Assembly (NCBI GenBank): GCA_029204225.1
Contig: CM055113.1
Span: 1,930,081-1,994,080, forward strand
Direction of reading: 5' to 3'
DNA length: 64,000 nucleotides
Origin: Diphasiastrum complanatum
Lineage: Eukaryota; Streptophyta; Lycopodiopsida; Lycopodiales; Lycopodiaceae
Position numbers and translations under genes: made by a program. Of the stretch, positions 34,637 to 46,447 are shown in pieces. Each line of letters begins with the position of its first letter. The first letter of the stretch is position 1. Under the pieces are notes generated by a model. The model saw nothing but the letters and a program-made list of their open reading frames with translations, was not told the DNA's origin and searched no databases.

Positions 34637-35050
34637 TGCACATATACTCCACATCAAAATGGAGTAGCTGAGAGAAAGAATAGGACACTATGCGAGTGTG
34701 CTAAAGCTTTGAGATTAAATGCATCACTTCCTATTTCATTTTAAGGAGAAGCTATTTTATGTGCAAACTTTCTATGTAATAGAATGACAAATAGTTCCAT
34801 TAAAGGACTCACACCTTATGAAGTATAGTTTGGCAAAAAGCCAAATCTTAGTGATTTGAAAGTTTTTGGATGTACTTGTCATATACATATTCCTTTAGAA
34901 ACAAGGAAAAAGGAAGATGTCACTTCTTACAAAGGCATCTTTGTTGGTTATAGTGAAAGTAAGAAAGCTTATAGGATATTTGATCCTGTTACCAAGAAAG
35001 TTGTTGTAAGTAGAGATGTGTTGAAAAATGAAAACTTTCTTGGAACATGA
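34637..35050 (+). pseudogene. Copia integrase fragment
   Basis: Plus strand: YTPHQNGVAERKNRTLCECA (catalytic Glu region), CANFLCNRM, then FGKKPNLSDLKVFGCTCHIH and RKKEDVTSYKGIFVGY. At least two in-frame stops (near 34742 and 34827). It is the C-terminal half of a copia integrase, about as similar to copia A as to other plant copia; neighbouring domains are absent. Confidence 0.85.
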
Positions 35051-35247
35051 AATCGTACATCTCTCTTCACTGACATTATCTCCTAAAAAATGGATTTGAA
35101 GTCAAACTATGTCTCTTATTTTCACTTGACCAAAAACGAGATTCTGTTTTGGCTAATAAAATATCATTTGAAAGCATCACATGTCAATTAATCATCTCTC
35201 TCTTCGCTCTCTCTTTCTCTCTATAGAATAGATGAAATTAAACCTTT

Positions 35248-35574
35248 TTATTCAGAATTGCAAGAATCAATTTCATTAACGACAGCATCTTGCAATTCAT
35301 CTCCTCTTAGATGATTTTCATCATCACTCTCACTCTCAAAACTTATTTCATCATTCTGACTACTAGAATTTCTATTCTCAACATCTATGGAAGTGAGTGC
35401 TTCAAGTATGGTTTGAAGATTTACTACATCTCTAGGTAGCTCAATTTCATAGTTAAAATGAAGGTTTTCCATTTCATTCTCAAGATTTGCCCCCTCAAAT
35501 ACTCGTCGTGCCCGTTGTTCAACTTGAGCTACAAACCACCATATATTGTTTAGCCGATCTAGTTGAAAAAACAC
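35248..35574 (-). other. Acidic minus-strand ORF, unknown
   Basis: 108 codons, first half FFQLDRLNNIWWFVAQVEQRA, second half rich in Asp/Glu/Ser/Asn (ISFESESDDENHL). The composition is protein-like and the ORF could be the last exon of a gene whose acceptor lies near 35577, but no family is recognised. Confidence 0.3.
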
Positions 35575-36284
35575 CTACAAAAATACTATTTTAGAACATA
35601 TTGAAAACTCAAATACTAAAATCACTTGCAATGAAATGAAAAACATGACAACAATGCATGTGCACCTGCTCACAGTGACGAGGCAACACCAATATGTCAA
35701 AGGACTCCATGCTCAGTGTTTTGATGAATCAATTGCAAAAATTCCACTTGGATTTGATTAAAGACCTCAAAGTAGGTCACGGTATACTGTCTGAAATAGA
35801 TCAACATATTCCAAGGTCTGTTCCTACGCCTGATGCTAGATCATTCCTTACCTTTACTCAATTTCTCATGATCTCAAATAGTTCGATTTTAAATCAAATA
35901 AGATCCATTCCAACTCTTACAAAGAGTCTTGGATCTGAGTGAGTCTATTAGGGGTGATTGGATATGGAAATCAAGACTTCAAATTTGAATACAAGTTACT
36001 CCAACGGATTTCACTATATTAGGGGTGATTAGATTTGAACTCATTATTTGTGTGTCCATTTTTTTGTGATTTAGACAAGGTAAATATACTTTCAAGATTC
36101 TTGACATTGGACGAGTGCAAATCATTTTTCATAGTGAAGACCTTTGTGGATTTTTTCTTTTAGAAACCAGCTTTTATGGAATCCCATGGATTGCATCCAA
36201 TCGTAAACTCTTAACCTTTATTGTTTTGTGATTGTTTACTTTGTGGTTTACAAGTAAGTTTAATCTCAATTTAATTGAATATTT

Positions 36285-36539
36285 GATTCTATTTTGTAGA
36301 TAGGCTCTACGACTTCAAGCATTCGTGATGTAGAGGAGAATATTGAGGAGGAAAATGTGGAAGAGAATGTGAATGAGAGTGAAGGGGAGTTTAAAGTTGT
36401 GGACAATAGTGTAAACCTACAAGCGAAGGAAGTGAGGGAGGAAGTGATGATGAGTAGAACTTTAAAATTGAATGTAAGGCCTTGTAGAAGGCAATGGATG
36501 AAGGGGAAATGCATTCTCTCATCAATGTACTCTTTTTAA
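36285..36539 (+). other. Possible acidic exon, unknown
   Basis: After TTTTGTAG the frame reads SIRDVEENIEEENVEENVNE and on to VRPCRRQW and a stop at 36537-36539. Glu-rich coding-like sequence; it could be a last exon of an unidentified gene. The frame at 35694-35942 upstream is even less certain. Confidence 0.25.
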
Positions 36540-36599
36540 AAGCAATATAATTTTTTGCCACCATCATTCTTGCAAAAAAATTGAATGCATATATTTTTT

Positions 36600-36738
36600 A
36601 TTCATGAATGCAAATGTATAGTCTATTGAATGCAAATGTATCTATTGATGAATTCAATACAATGTATAGTCTATTGAATGCACATCTATTGAATGCAAAT
36701 GTATCTATTGATGAATTCAATGCAATGTATCTATTTTA
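36600..36738. repeat. Tandem repeat, about 63-bp period
   Basis: TCTATTGAATGCAAATGTAT begins at 36622 and 36685, each followed by CTATTGATGAATTCAAT. Partial units flank both. From 36740 to 37214 nothing more than AT-rich non-coding sequence is seen. Confidence 0.8.
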
Positions 36739-37214
36739 GCACATGATTTGCATGCTAGAATGCACAATGAAAAGTAATGGAAACCACAATATAATGCATC
36801 AATAGATAACACATTAAGTTATCACCTAAATATCAAATGAACCAAAATAAATGTGAATTTACCTTTACTATTGTATCTCCATTGTTTTGCAATCTTTTCT
36901 TTTCCTTTTCCATGCACTTGATCTTTCAATCCTTTGCAATGAAGGCTCCTTTTCCATTTTTCATATCCAAGCCTACATCACAAACAAAAAAGATCTTAAA
37001 ACTTATACTAAGGGATTATGATCACAAAACAAATACAACTAACATCCATCAATGGACTAAAAACACAAAACACTATCAATATCTATCAAAAAACTATCAA
37101 TATTCTCACCCACATTCACCCCCATCTCATCCTTTCTCTCTTAGACACAAAAAAAAAGAACTAGTTTAGGAGTGGACCACATTTTGGTTCACGTGCCAAA
37201 AAACAAAATTGGTC

Positions 37215-37455
37215 AAAAAATTTGCGTGGATTATCCACATGTGGACAATCCATGCAAAATTCAGAGACTTGGGGCTGTGGATACCATGTGGACATAAAAC
37301 GAATTGTATCCACGGCCCCAACTCTCTGGATTTTGTGTGGATTATCCACGCATGGATAATTTGCCACACAATATCCATGCAAAAGCCGAGCCTAATTTTT
37401 TTGCATCTTACCATGGCGTGGATAATCCATGCATGGATAATCCACGCCAAAATCA
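37215..37455. repeat. Palindromic TGGATNATCCA cluster, right
   Basis: At least five copies of GTGGAT(A/T)ATCCA-like palindromes, many followed by (T/C)GCATGG; the longest, GGCGTGGATAATCCATGCAT plus GGATAATCCACGCC at 37414-37447, mirrors 34099-34131. Inverted copies explain why long Ala-Trp-Ile-Ile-His-like frames occur on both strands; these are not genes. Confidence 0.75.
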
Positions 37456-37559
37456 AATTCCCCTTTCCGAGTCCAGTCGTCGGAGGTTAGGCCAGAGGTT
37501 AGGCAACCTGGCGCCATGCCAGATCGGAGGTCCCGATGTGGGTGACTTCCCTCCAAGCA

Positions 37560-38206
37560 AGCCGCCCGACAGACATCAAACCTTGATCACTAACAATTTC
37601 GATCGAACATCCGAATCTGATTATAATATTTTCATATAAAAACTTGGTCGTAGATTTCGCATCAATCACTTTGACAGCTTTGGCTTCAACCCACTTGGTC
37701 ATATAATCAGTTGCGACGACAATGTATCAGGTCTGAGATCCTTGAGCAGCGGGATGAATAGGACCAACATAATTCAGTCTCCATTTTTCAAACGGTGCTT
37801 GCGATAAAACCGGATGTAAGGGTTCATAATTCTGTCGAGTAGGCCGTCGTGCTCGCTGGCAGACATCACATGTCTGAATAAAATTTTCTGTGTCCTTATG
37901 AAGCGTAGGGCACCAACAACCGGATTGCAAAAGTTTGCGAACAATAATATCTGTAGAGACGTGTCCTCCACCCATGCCATCATGTGAAAACATGATTAGA
38001 TCTGTTACTCCATGCGGTAAAACACATCTTCGTAAAATATTATCTGATCCACGATGATACGATTGTCCTGCAATTAATTGATAAGGTTGAGCCTTATGAA
38101 TCAATTGTCTTTTCTGTACTTTTGTCAAAGAGTCATTCGATTGTCCAAGCATCAAGTACTCAACAATATATGCCGCCCACTCAGGTACTGCTTCAAGATA
38201 GAACAA
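37560..38206 (-). pseudogene. Gypsy integrase fragment
   Basis: Minus strand: QLIHKAQPYQLI, R-R-C-V-L-P-H-G, integrase zinc region H-D-G-M-G-G-G-H-V...TCDVCQRARR, PFEKWRLNYVGPI, a frameshift near 37715, YMTKWVEAKAV and EIVSDQG (second catalytic Asp). The first catalytic Asp position reads Asn (LNYVGPI). Both ends are cut, and it abuts a copia leader at about 38206. Confidence 0.85.
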
Positions 38207-38721
38207 CTAGCATTTGGCAGTTCATCATCCACTTTAGTATTAACTGGTGCAGATTCAATTCGTGAAACGTGTCAACAGATTTTCAATCTGTCTGATGCTA
38301 CCCTGGCCTTTCTGATGCCTCCAGGACTGTGTCTTCGTTCCCCACTATTGATTATGAGCTCCAAACCTGCAAAATGCACCAAAGGAGGATTTTTTTTAGC
38401 CATTTTTGTCTTTCCAAGCTTTCACCTCCCGTGAAGGACTTTCTCACTTCATTGTGGAGCCTGTGACAAGCTGTATCCACTGATCAGGCATACAACTTTA
38501 TCGTCTGATACCATGTCAATAATTATATATGCAACATTAAGCATTCACCATAAGCAATCACCACAAGAAGGGAAGAAGAACACACACTATCACTCTATCA
38601 CACTAACTCATACAGAATGTAAAATGTGCAAATAAGCCTTGAACCCCTGATAGAGAGAGAAAATCTACGAGGACTAATAGACTAGCCTACGGCTAATGAC
38701 AGCTGGTCACATCTGTCAACA
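38207..38721 (-). mobile_element. Copia remnant: 5' LTR, PBS, leader (minus strand)
   Basis: LTR 38514-38721 (208 bp; minus strand TGTTGACAGATG...ATTGACA), PBS 38502-38513 (TGGTATCAGACG on minus), then leader/gag start down to about 38207, where gypsy integrase begins. The LTR is much shorter than in copia A, so this is another family. No 3' end found. Confidence 0.75.
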
Positions 38722-38724
38722 TTA

Positions 38725-39623
38725 ATGTACCTCTTAGAACGAAGTTTGTCATTGATTTCTAACAGAATGGATTTCCTTCTTTTACCAAAACAATTTGGCT
38801 ATACTAAAGAACAATGGGAAAGTCCTTGGACTTTCTCTAATCTAAACACTTTTTGGGCCAAGCTAACAGTGCACCAAAAAGGTATCCTTGCTCTTGCCAT
38901 TGTTCCAAATAAGTTCAATGTGCAAACTAATTATATCCACATTGTTATAGGATCTTTGTATATATATATATTCTAGAGTATCTAAAAACATTTGAAAACA
39001 ATATTTTTTTTACTCTAGATGAGTATCAAGATAAGCTAGACTCAATTAATATTTTTGATGTTAACAAAGTTGTTCCTAGCCCTAATCCAATCCCTTCCAG
39101 ATGCTCTAGTCAAGTGTTATTCGCTGATCTGTGGAAAATTTACACAGATTGGGAAGCTAACTATTCTCATTATTTGGAGGAAGTTGAAGCAAATAATATA
39201 CTTCGCTCCACAAATCCAATAATCAGACCATACCATACTTACAATTATGTAGATATTGGTTCTCTCATTTCCTATGCACTTCTATCCATTCAACAATTGT
39301 ACATTAAAGAGGAATTTCCAGAATATACATATCCAACCCTCTCACTAATTGTCCCTTCTGCTGAGATGTTTGACTTCTTGTCTGAGGATAGTTGGTACAC
39401 TCATCTTGTAAATAACACATTGATCGACAACCTTCTGGCACCATTGGGCAATCGTGGAATGAGAGGCTATCCAAATCTATCTTTTCAGAAAGATTACAAT
39501 CAGAAGAATAACTATTTCCTTGCTACAAAAGGGATGACCCTAGAACAAGTTAATGAAGAAAATGAAGCCCGAGCAAAAGCCATTTTCCATAAAAAGCTAG
39601 CCAGCTGGAAGCGACAAAGGTGA
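38725..39623 (+). pseudogene. Retroelement- or pararetrovirus-like ORF remnants, unknown
   Basis: Two plus-strand open pieces: 38725-38976 (RMDFLLLPKQFGYTKEQWES) and 39114-39623 (170 codons; LWKIYTDWEANYSHYLEEVE, ARAKAIFHKKLASWKRQR at the end). They look like one protein broken near 38980-39110 by stops or a shift. The ORF is followed by a purine tract (AAGGAAGGGGATATG) and a promoter-like region, as at the 3' end of LTR elements or endogenous caulimovirids. I do not recognise the protein family. Confidence 0.35.
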
Positions 39624-39654
39624 ACATGAGGAATTTGTTTGCGAGCCACTACAG

Positions 39655-40060
39655 CTAAGGAAGGGGATATGTGGAGCCTCATGAACCCACACTATCCAAA
39701 GTTATTATTTTATATTGTAAAATTTTTTAATTTATATACATGTGAATGTGCTATAGTGCCTAAATTCATGTAAAGGCCTATTTGCATCTTGTAAATTCAT
39801 TTTTAAGTTAGAACTCGTGACGTTCTATAGCGACACATTAGTGGATATCGACCGACATCTTAACGGTTGGTAAACGACATTCAGACCAGTGATCGTTCCT
39901 ATAAGGTACACACTTTGTGCCATTGTACAGACGCATAGATTTGAGTATCAATAGAGAGGAGAGAGCCAATTTCTATAAGCTTGAGCATTCTCTCCCTCTG
40001 TCATCTCTTACAACATTACTTCTTATCAATTGAGTGAATACACTCTGAATGATCTGTAAC
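39655..40060 (+). promoter_or_regulatory. Purine tract followed by LTR/promoter-like region
   Basis: AAGGAAGGGGATA at about 39658-39670 then TGTGGAGCC. Further on, GTATCAATAGAGAGGAGAGAG, TTCTATAAG and GAGCATTCTCTCCCTCTG (39946-39998) look like the transcript-start end of an LTR or pararetroviral leader. Evidence is motif-level only. Sequence from 40060 to 40500 is non-coding. Confidence 0.3.
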
Positions 40061-40559
40061 TTTTTGCAATACTTGTTTGTCTGCGTCACACATACTTTTC
40101 ATTTCTTACTGAATTTCAGTTACTCTAGTTTGGATTTTCAAACATTTAGTTGAAGCTGTTAAGGATAACCATAAGCAGAACTTCTTTCAATTGTGAATGA
40201 GCTATGTGTTCAAATAATGAATTTGTTTGATGTTCTGTTATGTCTGCTTCTTGTGGTAAGAACTAATTCTTTGTGTTCGATTAAGAGGAATCATTAGCCA
40301 ATTCGATTCTGTTTGATGAATCTATCCAATTTATCCAAATATTTTTGGATACACAGACATATCACTATAGTATTCATTGTGAATATTACAAATCACATTC
40401 CATTCACCTTCTTACATACACTTATCATACAAAAGAAGAGATTATTCTCTCTCTTGGAGAACGATCAAACCTTTTATACTACTTAATTCATTGATTTTGT
40501 GAAAACCTATAGCAACTAGGCCACCACACATACATCAAACAAGTACATTCACACATGTG

Positions 40560-40720
40560 GAGACTTTTCTAAGAAAAAAACTAAAAATGAAAATGCCTTC
40601 CTCTCGGGTAGAGAGAGAAACCAATTTGACTCAAAATGTGTAGAAATCTCAATAACTCCAAAATTCTACATTACAAATGGACTATTGCCTCTATATGTAG
40701 CTATTCGAGGTAGAGGGCTC
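40560..40720 (-). repeat. Fragment related to copia A-type LTR
   Basis: On the minus strand GAGTTATTGAGATTTCTA and TTTCTCTCTCTACCCGAGAG match in order GAGTTATTGGATTTCTA and TTTCTCTCTCTACCCGAGAG of the copia A LTR. The boundaries are unclear. 40720-41796 shows no gene. Confidence 0.45.
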
Positions 40721-41794
40721 CTCAAAATCCTATTGGTTGAGTGACATATGAGCCCTTAATCTCGATTGGACCATTTTGATAGATTCTAGATTTTTGCTTG
40801 GTCACTAACTCTCATGCCAACACATAAGGATGAGTCACACATCCAATCTCAACTTGACAAATGTAAGTAGTCTAACCTAACTCGAGCTACATCAGTTTCT
40901 ACTTTTGGCTAAATCAAGCCTTTACATGTGTACTTGCACAAATTGCCTCTAATGCTAAAAAAGGCCCTATCACCTACTTACACATGGATAGATGTCTCTA
41001 AAATTTTAAGTACCCCTAACTCAACATGACTAAGTTAGTTCTGACAATTTGCCACACGTGGGAACATGCTCCACACATGTGAGATTTAATCTCGTACAAC
41101 AAAATACAAAGTATCCAAGCTAGATTTTGCCAAATTTCATGAAGGTCATTACAAAGGGTAGCAATTATTGAAGTGTGAACGTTCAAGTAGCATGTGAAAC
41201 TTACAGTGAAAACATATTTCGAGCTGGCTAGCTTGGTACCCATATATTTGACGGCTCACCTAATGATTCTAAGGAAATCTACCAATTCAGACACTAAATT
41301 AGTTAGTGTATGAAGTTGCTAGAAACTAACTAGTATAAGTTACATGTGACAACAAAATGTGACATGATTTTTTGGATGCTTATGCAACCAATGAATCGAA
41401 ACAAAGGGCATTGTAAATTTCTTTTATCTTGTATGTACTTTCTCATGAGCAAAAATTATGGAATTTCAAATTTTGAGATAGAGAAAGAAGGCATAAAAAA
41501 TCCACATTTCGGGATGGAAAAGACGATGTGCTTGAATGAGTAAGAGTGAAGTCACTGCTAAGTAGCCTGCAAGTTGAAAAAAAACAAAACACATAACAGG
41601 AAAACTGAGATTGAAACTACTATAAGGTGACAAAGTTAGTGGTAAACAATGAAACAAAGACACTAATATTGAATGGTAGGAAGCAGCAGACTGGACTGAT
41701 GACAAAAGCAACTTGGCAGCCCCGTGATTAGGCTCCATGCCAGCTGTGGGTAGAAATGGAAAGGTGATAGCAGCAGAAGTCTGAAGCTGGCTGC

Positions 41795-42004
<210 letters not shown>

Positions 42005-43040
42005 AAAACAGCAATTGACAGACATCTAAAGTCGAAAACAAACTATACATAGCCACTGCAAGTACATCTTCAAGATTTCTATTGCTATGTTGCTTCAGAT
42101 TTTGAATAATTGCCATTACACTGATTTGCAAAATCTGGACAACATATTCAACGATCACTAATGAAGCTCACCCAAGGTTTATGTTTGTGTGTCGAGAATC
42201 CTCTAATAAAACACTAGAGTTTATGAAATTTTTTGAAGCAAAGGTCAACTTTCCACAATGGTTAGTTACTTGAGGTAAGCTTGTCATTGGCTTACAACAT
42301 GACTCCACTTGATGTTGCCATGTAGCAATGACCTAATCTTATTTTTCAACCTGTTTCAATGCAGAGTGCACTCCTTTGAACCACAACAAATGTTTTTAAA
42401 GAGAAATCACAAAGATTTGAAACTACTCAAAGTTTTCTTCTAGCACTTATACCAAGCAAATCAATGCATAGACCGAGAGGTCAAACGCACGAAATCGATA
42501 TTGCATGTATCTGTACTAATATCGTTTCAATGCACGGACAAACAATTAGAGTACCATATATCATACTTGTGCATGCTGAATCGATATTGTCTGTTGTCTG
42601 TACATATCGAATGTAATCGGGCGTGAAATTCGAATGTAACTAGAACATAAAGTTTTTTTATGGTCATGTTTGTGCTCATGTAGAATAGAGCTTCAGAAAT
42701 GAATGCCCTCACGAGTTTTCATGAACGTATCATATCTCTAGGTACGGAATTCGATGACCATTAGGCTTTATTGATAGACCATTCATTACTTTTTGGTGCA
42801 GGTACCAAGTTGTAATATAATTATTGGCTGAACAATAATGTCTGGCTATTATTACAAGCATGCTTAACTAATTAATGCCTGAAGTTAGAGCTAGTTTTAA
42901 CCACAGTAGTTAGAATGTAGGCATTACCAAAAACTATAAAAACGACAACCAAACGATATTGGTTTTCATTCTCTCTCTACATAACCTCTCTCTAAAGTCA
43001 AACTTCTTAAAGGGCCAATTTTGAGTCCATATTTTTCCTA

Positions 43041-43295
43041 ATGAAATTCATATTCTTTCCTATTGATGGTGAATGCAAGATAGAAGGAATTGGTAGTGTA
43101 CCAATTGGTATTGAATCCACTATAATTCGTAAAGATGTACTTTTTGTGCCTAATCTCACTATGAATCTCATTAGTGTTGGCAATATGCTAGATGATGGTT
43201 TCCAATTTGATTCTGGAAAGGATTGTTGCTTGGTTGAGAGGGATGGTGATGTGGTAGCAAGAGAAACTAGATGTGGTAAGGATTTTCAAAATTGA
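43041..43295 (+). pseudogene. Copia protease/gag-pre-integrase fragment
   Basis: GECKIEGIGSVPIGIE, LFVPNLTMNLISVGNMLDDG and CLVERDGDVVA match the segment after the copia protease (compare L-Y-V-P-K-L-T-K-N-L-I-S-V-G-Q-L-L in copia A). It is flanked by unrelated sequence; the frame 43273-43632 has no copia motif. Confidence 0.8.
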
Positions 43296-43639
43296 TGCTA
43301 ATCCTTGTGGAAGTGTGGCCAATATGATCTGGGATCATCTCAAGGAGGAGAGGCCAAGTGATCTACCTCAACTTATGTTCCAAGATGGTAAGGCTCATGA
43401 ATATGGTGCTTTGGCAAAAGCACGTGGAGAGTTATTGCCAAGGAGGTCTACCTCTCAGCAATTCTCTTATCTTGTTCATTTGGATGATCTCATTTCATCA
43501 TGTATAAGAAAAGGTGGTGTGATTTCATGTGACTTCTTATTTGAAGTCTTCAATTGGAGGTATCTCTTATCAATGGTGCTTGATATGAAGATTGCAATAG
43601 TTGATAGTTTGGGGATCTTTAGATCCATATGATTTGTCA

Positions 43640-44071
43640 ATATTCCTTTGCATGAAAGGAATAAGGAGGATCTAATCTCAATCAAGAGGATGATGGTAGG
43701 ATTCTCAAATCTATCAAAAATCCAAGTATATGATGGATTTGCCAAGGCTTGAGGAGTTTTCTCAACACATGGTTCCAAGGAGATATTCAAGAGGCAAGGC
43801 CAAGTATTTGTGGCTCACAATACATAGATAAGAGAGGCAATTTTTAGGTTGTATCCACTTCAACACATTTACTTTTGCTTCTCTTTCATTACCTGATGTA
43901 CCATCTTGCTTTGTTGAGATTTCTACATCTCAAAATTGGAGTGAGGCAATGGTTGTCTTGTATCATGCCTATAGTAGGGACATATTTATTTTCATTATTG
44001 GCTTAGATTTGTTTCCAAATCTTTTAGAAAACAAGTGGTTGTGTCATCAAGTATATGCTCTTGGTTCTAGT
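43640..44071 (+). other. Decayed sequence, possibly copia-derived
   Basis: A stretch near 43890-44040 reads SFVEISTSQNWSEAM, which recalls the region before copia RT (E-x-x-x-x-x-x-W-x-x-A-M). Many stops. The link to the copia fragment just upstream is plausible but weak. Confidence 0.3.
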
Positions 44072-45020
44072 TGTTGGAAAGACGTGTGGGAAAGATAGGT
44101 CGAACTCAAAAAAAAAAAACTCGAATAAAAAGAATTTGAACGACATGAATTAGAACTTATCGTGCGTAGCGGAATAAACTATCATTCTCTTTCTTCATGC
44201 ATGACTATGCCTATCAATTTCAAACAAAACAATAGTGATAGAAATCACATTTGATTTTATAGTAACTAACTTTGAAATCATTAGTACTACAGTGATTATG
44301 TAGCCAAACATTAAGCATCAAATTATTAGACAAATAATTAGTCGCGAAACATTAGACAAATAATTAGTCACGAGAAACTACAAAAATACATACATTCTGA
44401 GATGAAGCTGAACACAATTAGAAGATAGTATTGATTCAATATGGAAGCGAAACAAATGTAGATGAGTACAAGAAGTTGCAGATCAAAGCCGCGTATTCTA
44501 AGCTATTTCTGAACGACTAAAATGTAAGTCTGAATTAAGTGCAACTATTGATAAGCAATAAGCACAATAGCAATCTCTAATCAACTGTAAAGAACTGAGC
44601 TAGAATGCTCAAGAGTGTACAAGCTCAAAGGCTTGAGAGAGAGAGAGAGATAACTATTCCATACTTGATCATAAGATGTTGATCATGTTTTGATGCTTGA
44701 TCTGATCCTAAGATGTTGAAATATGAATAGCTATTTATACTAAGCAATTAGGTTGTCAAAAACGTTCATCTAGTTGGCTGTGATGTGCTGGAATCTATCC
44801 AGTTAGGACTTCTCAAAAACCGCTTGCTGATGAATTAATACAAGTCATTGGCTTTGGTCGTAAACAGTTTGTTTGTAGAAATGAACGTGAAATGTCACTG
44901 GGAGCCATTTCGAGTAGTTATGCAGTATGTGTAAAAACACGAAGAAAAATACAGGTCTGGATAAAAGTTGGACGAAGATTAAAATGTCGATTGATCGATT
45001 AGTGAGAGGATAATCCAACA
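44072..45020 (-). repeat. 3' LTR of minus-strand copia
   Basis: About 949 bp, minus strand TGTTGGATTATCC...TCTTTCCAACA. The inner end is fixed by the adjacent PPT; the outer end at 44072 is taken from the TGTTGG/CCAACA termini. It contains a short GA run near 44635. Confidence 0.7.
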
Positions 45021-45027
45021 CTCCCCC

Positions 45028-46447
45028 TTAATCTGAATCCATGAATGCCTTGACCCTTAAACTTAGTTTTGCACAAAACTTTATGTGTGCATCCAAGCTT
45101 AATGCTTTAGTAAAAATATCCGCTATCATATCTTGCGTTCGACAGTACTGCAATCTAACCTCTCTGTTGAGAACTTTGCTTCTGAGATAGTGATACTTAA
45201 GTTCAATGTGCTTACTCCTAGAATGAAATCTAGGGTTGGCTAACAAGGCAATGGCACTTTGATTATCACAAAATAATAATGTCGGAGCATATTGACTCAG
45301 ACGGATATCTGAAAGTAAGTTTCTCAACCAAATTGTTTTCTTAGTAGCTTGTGAGGTTGCGATGTACTCTGATTCTATAGAAGATAAAGCTATCAAAGAT
45401 TGCTTGCGATTGTTCCAAGAAATCGGACCATTGTTGAGGAAGAATGTAAATCTAGAAGTAGATTTACGAGTGTCTATATCTCCTGTCCAACTTGCATCTG
45501 TGTAACGACTGAGTAGATTGAGTTTGTCGTTGTCGACTGCTCTATAACAAATGCAAACGTCCATAGTACCTCGACGATATCTCATGACTCTGATGAGAGC
45601 CTTCCAATGTGTTATACCAGGGTTCGTCATATACTGACTCAGGGAGCTGACTGCAAAATCTATGTTTGGCCTGGTACAGATCATTGCGTACATACAAGAT
45701 CCTATTATTGAATGATAAGGATACTAGCGCATCTGCTCCTTTTCTTCGATTGTTCAAGGACACTGGTCCTTTGACAATTTGAGACCTAGTTCCATTGGTG
45801 AGAGAGCTAACATGCAATTAACCAGATTATATCTGACTAACATATTGCAGGTATGACTCTGTTGAGTAATGTAGATCAACTTTTGATTTTTGTCTTTATA
45901 AATCTGAATACGAAGGCAGAAATGAACTTCGTCCAGATCAGTCATGTCGAATTCAGATCAATGTGTAGTCCATGTACAAAGTGATAATGATAAAGTACTG
46001 CTGCACTATCTTGAAGTAAACATTCGAATTTGAAGAGGTTGGTGTATAGACATGATTAATAAGGAAAGTATCGATCCTTTGAAACCATGCTCGAGCAAAT
46101 TGCTTCAAGTCATAAAGTGCCTTATGGAGTTTACACACATGATTGTGTTTACCCTCGATAATATATTGTTCGGGTTGCACCATGTAAATGTCTTCTTCGA
46201 TAACTCCATTGAGATATGTTGTTTGTACATCCATTTGATGTATTTCCAAATCTGCTGCAGCAGCAAATGATAATAAAAGTCGAATAGAAGATTGTTTGAC
46301 TACTGGACTGAAAGTGTAATCAACATTGTATACTTGAGAAAATCCTCTGGCGACAAGTCGATCTTTTCTTCTGCCGATGATTCCGTTTGCTGTGTACTTG
46401 ACTTTGAAAATCCATTTGCAATCAACTACATTTCTGCAATCGTCCAT
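45028..46447 (-). pseudogene. Minus-strand copia RT and RNase H
   Basis: RT: VDCKWIFKVKYTANG, KDRLVARGFSQVYNVDY, HQMDVQTTYLNG, EEDIYMVQPEQY; the active site reads Y-M-D-Y where Y-V/M-D-D is expected. A break near 45950 and a shift near 45720-45760 separate RT pieces. RNase H 45028-45693: YTDASWTGDIDTRKSTS, SSIESEYIA, FCDNQSAIALLANP, RSKHIELKYHY, DIFTKAL. Inactive. Confidence 0.85.

Noticed and set aside
37161-37490. Overlapping frames with Ala-Trp-Ile-Ile-His repeats on both strands
   Set aside because: They arise from palindromic TGGATNATCCA repeats, which read similarly in both directions.
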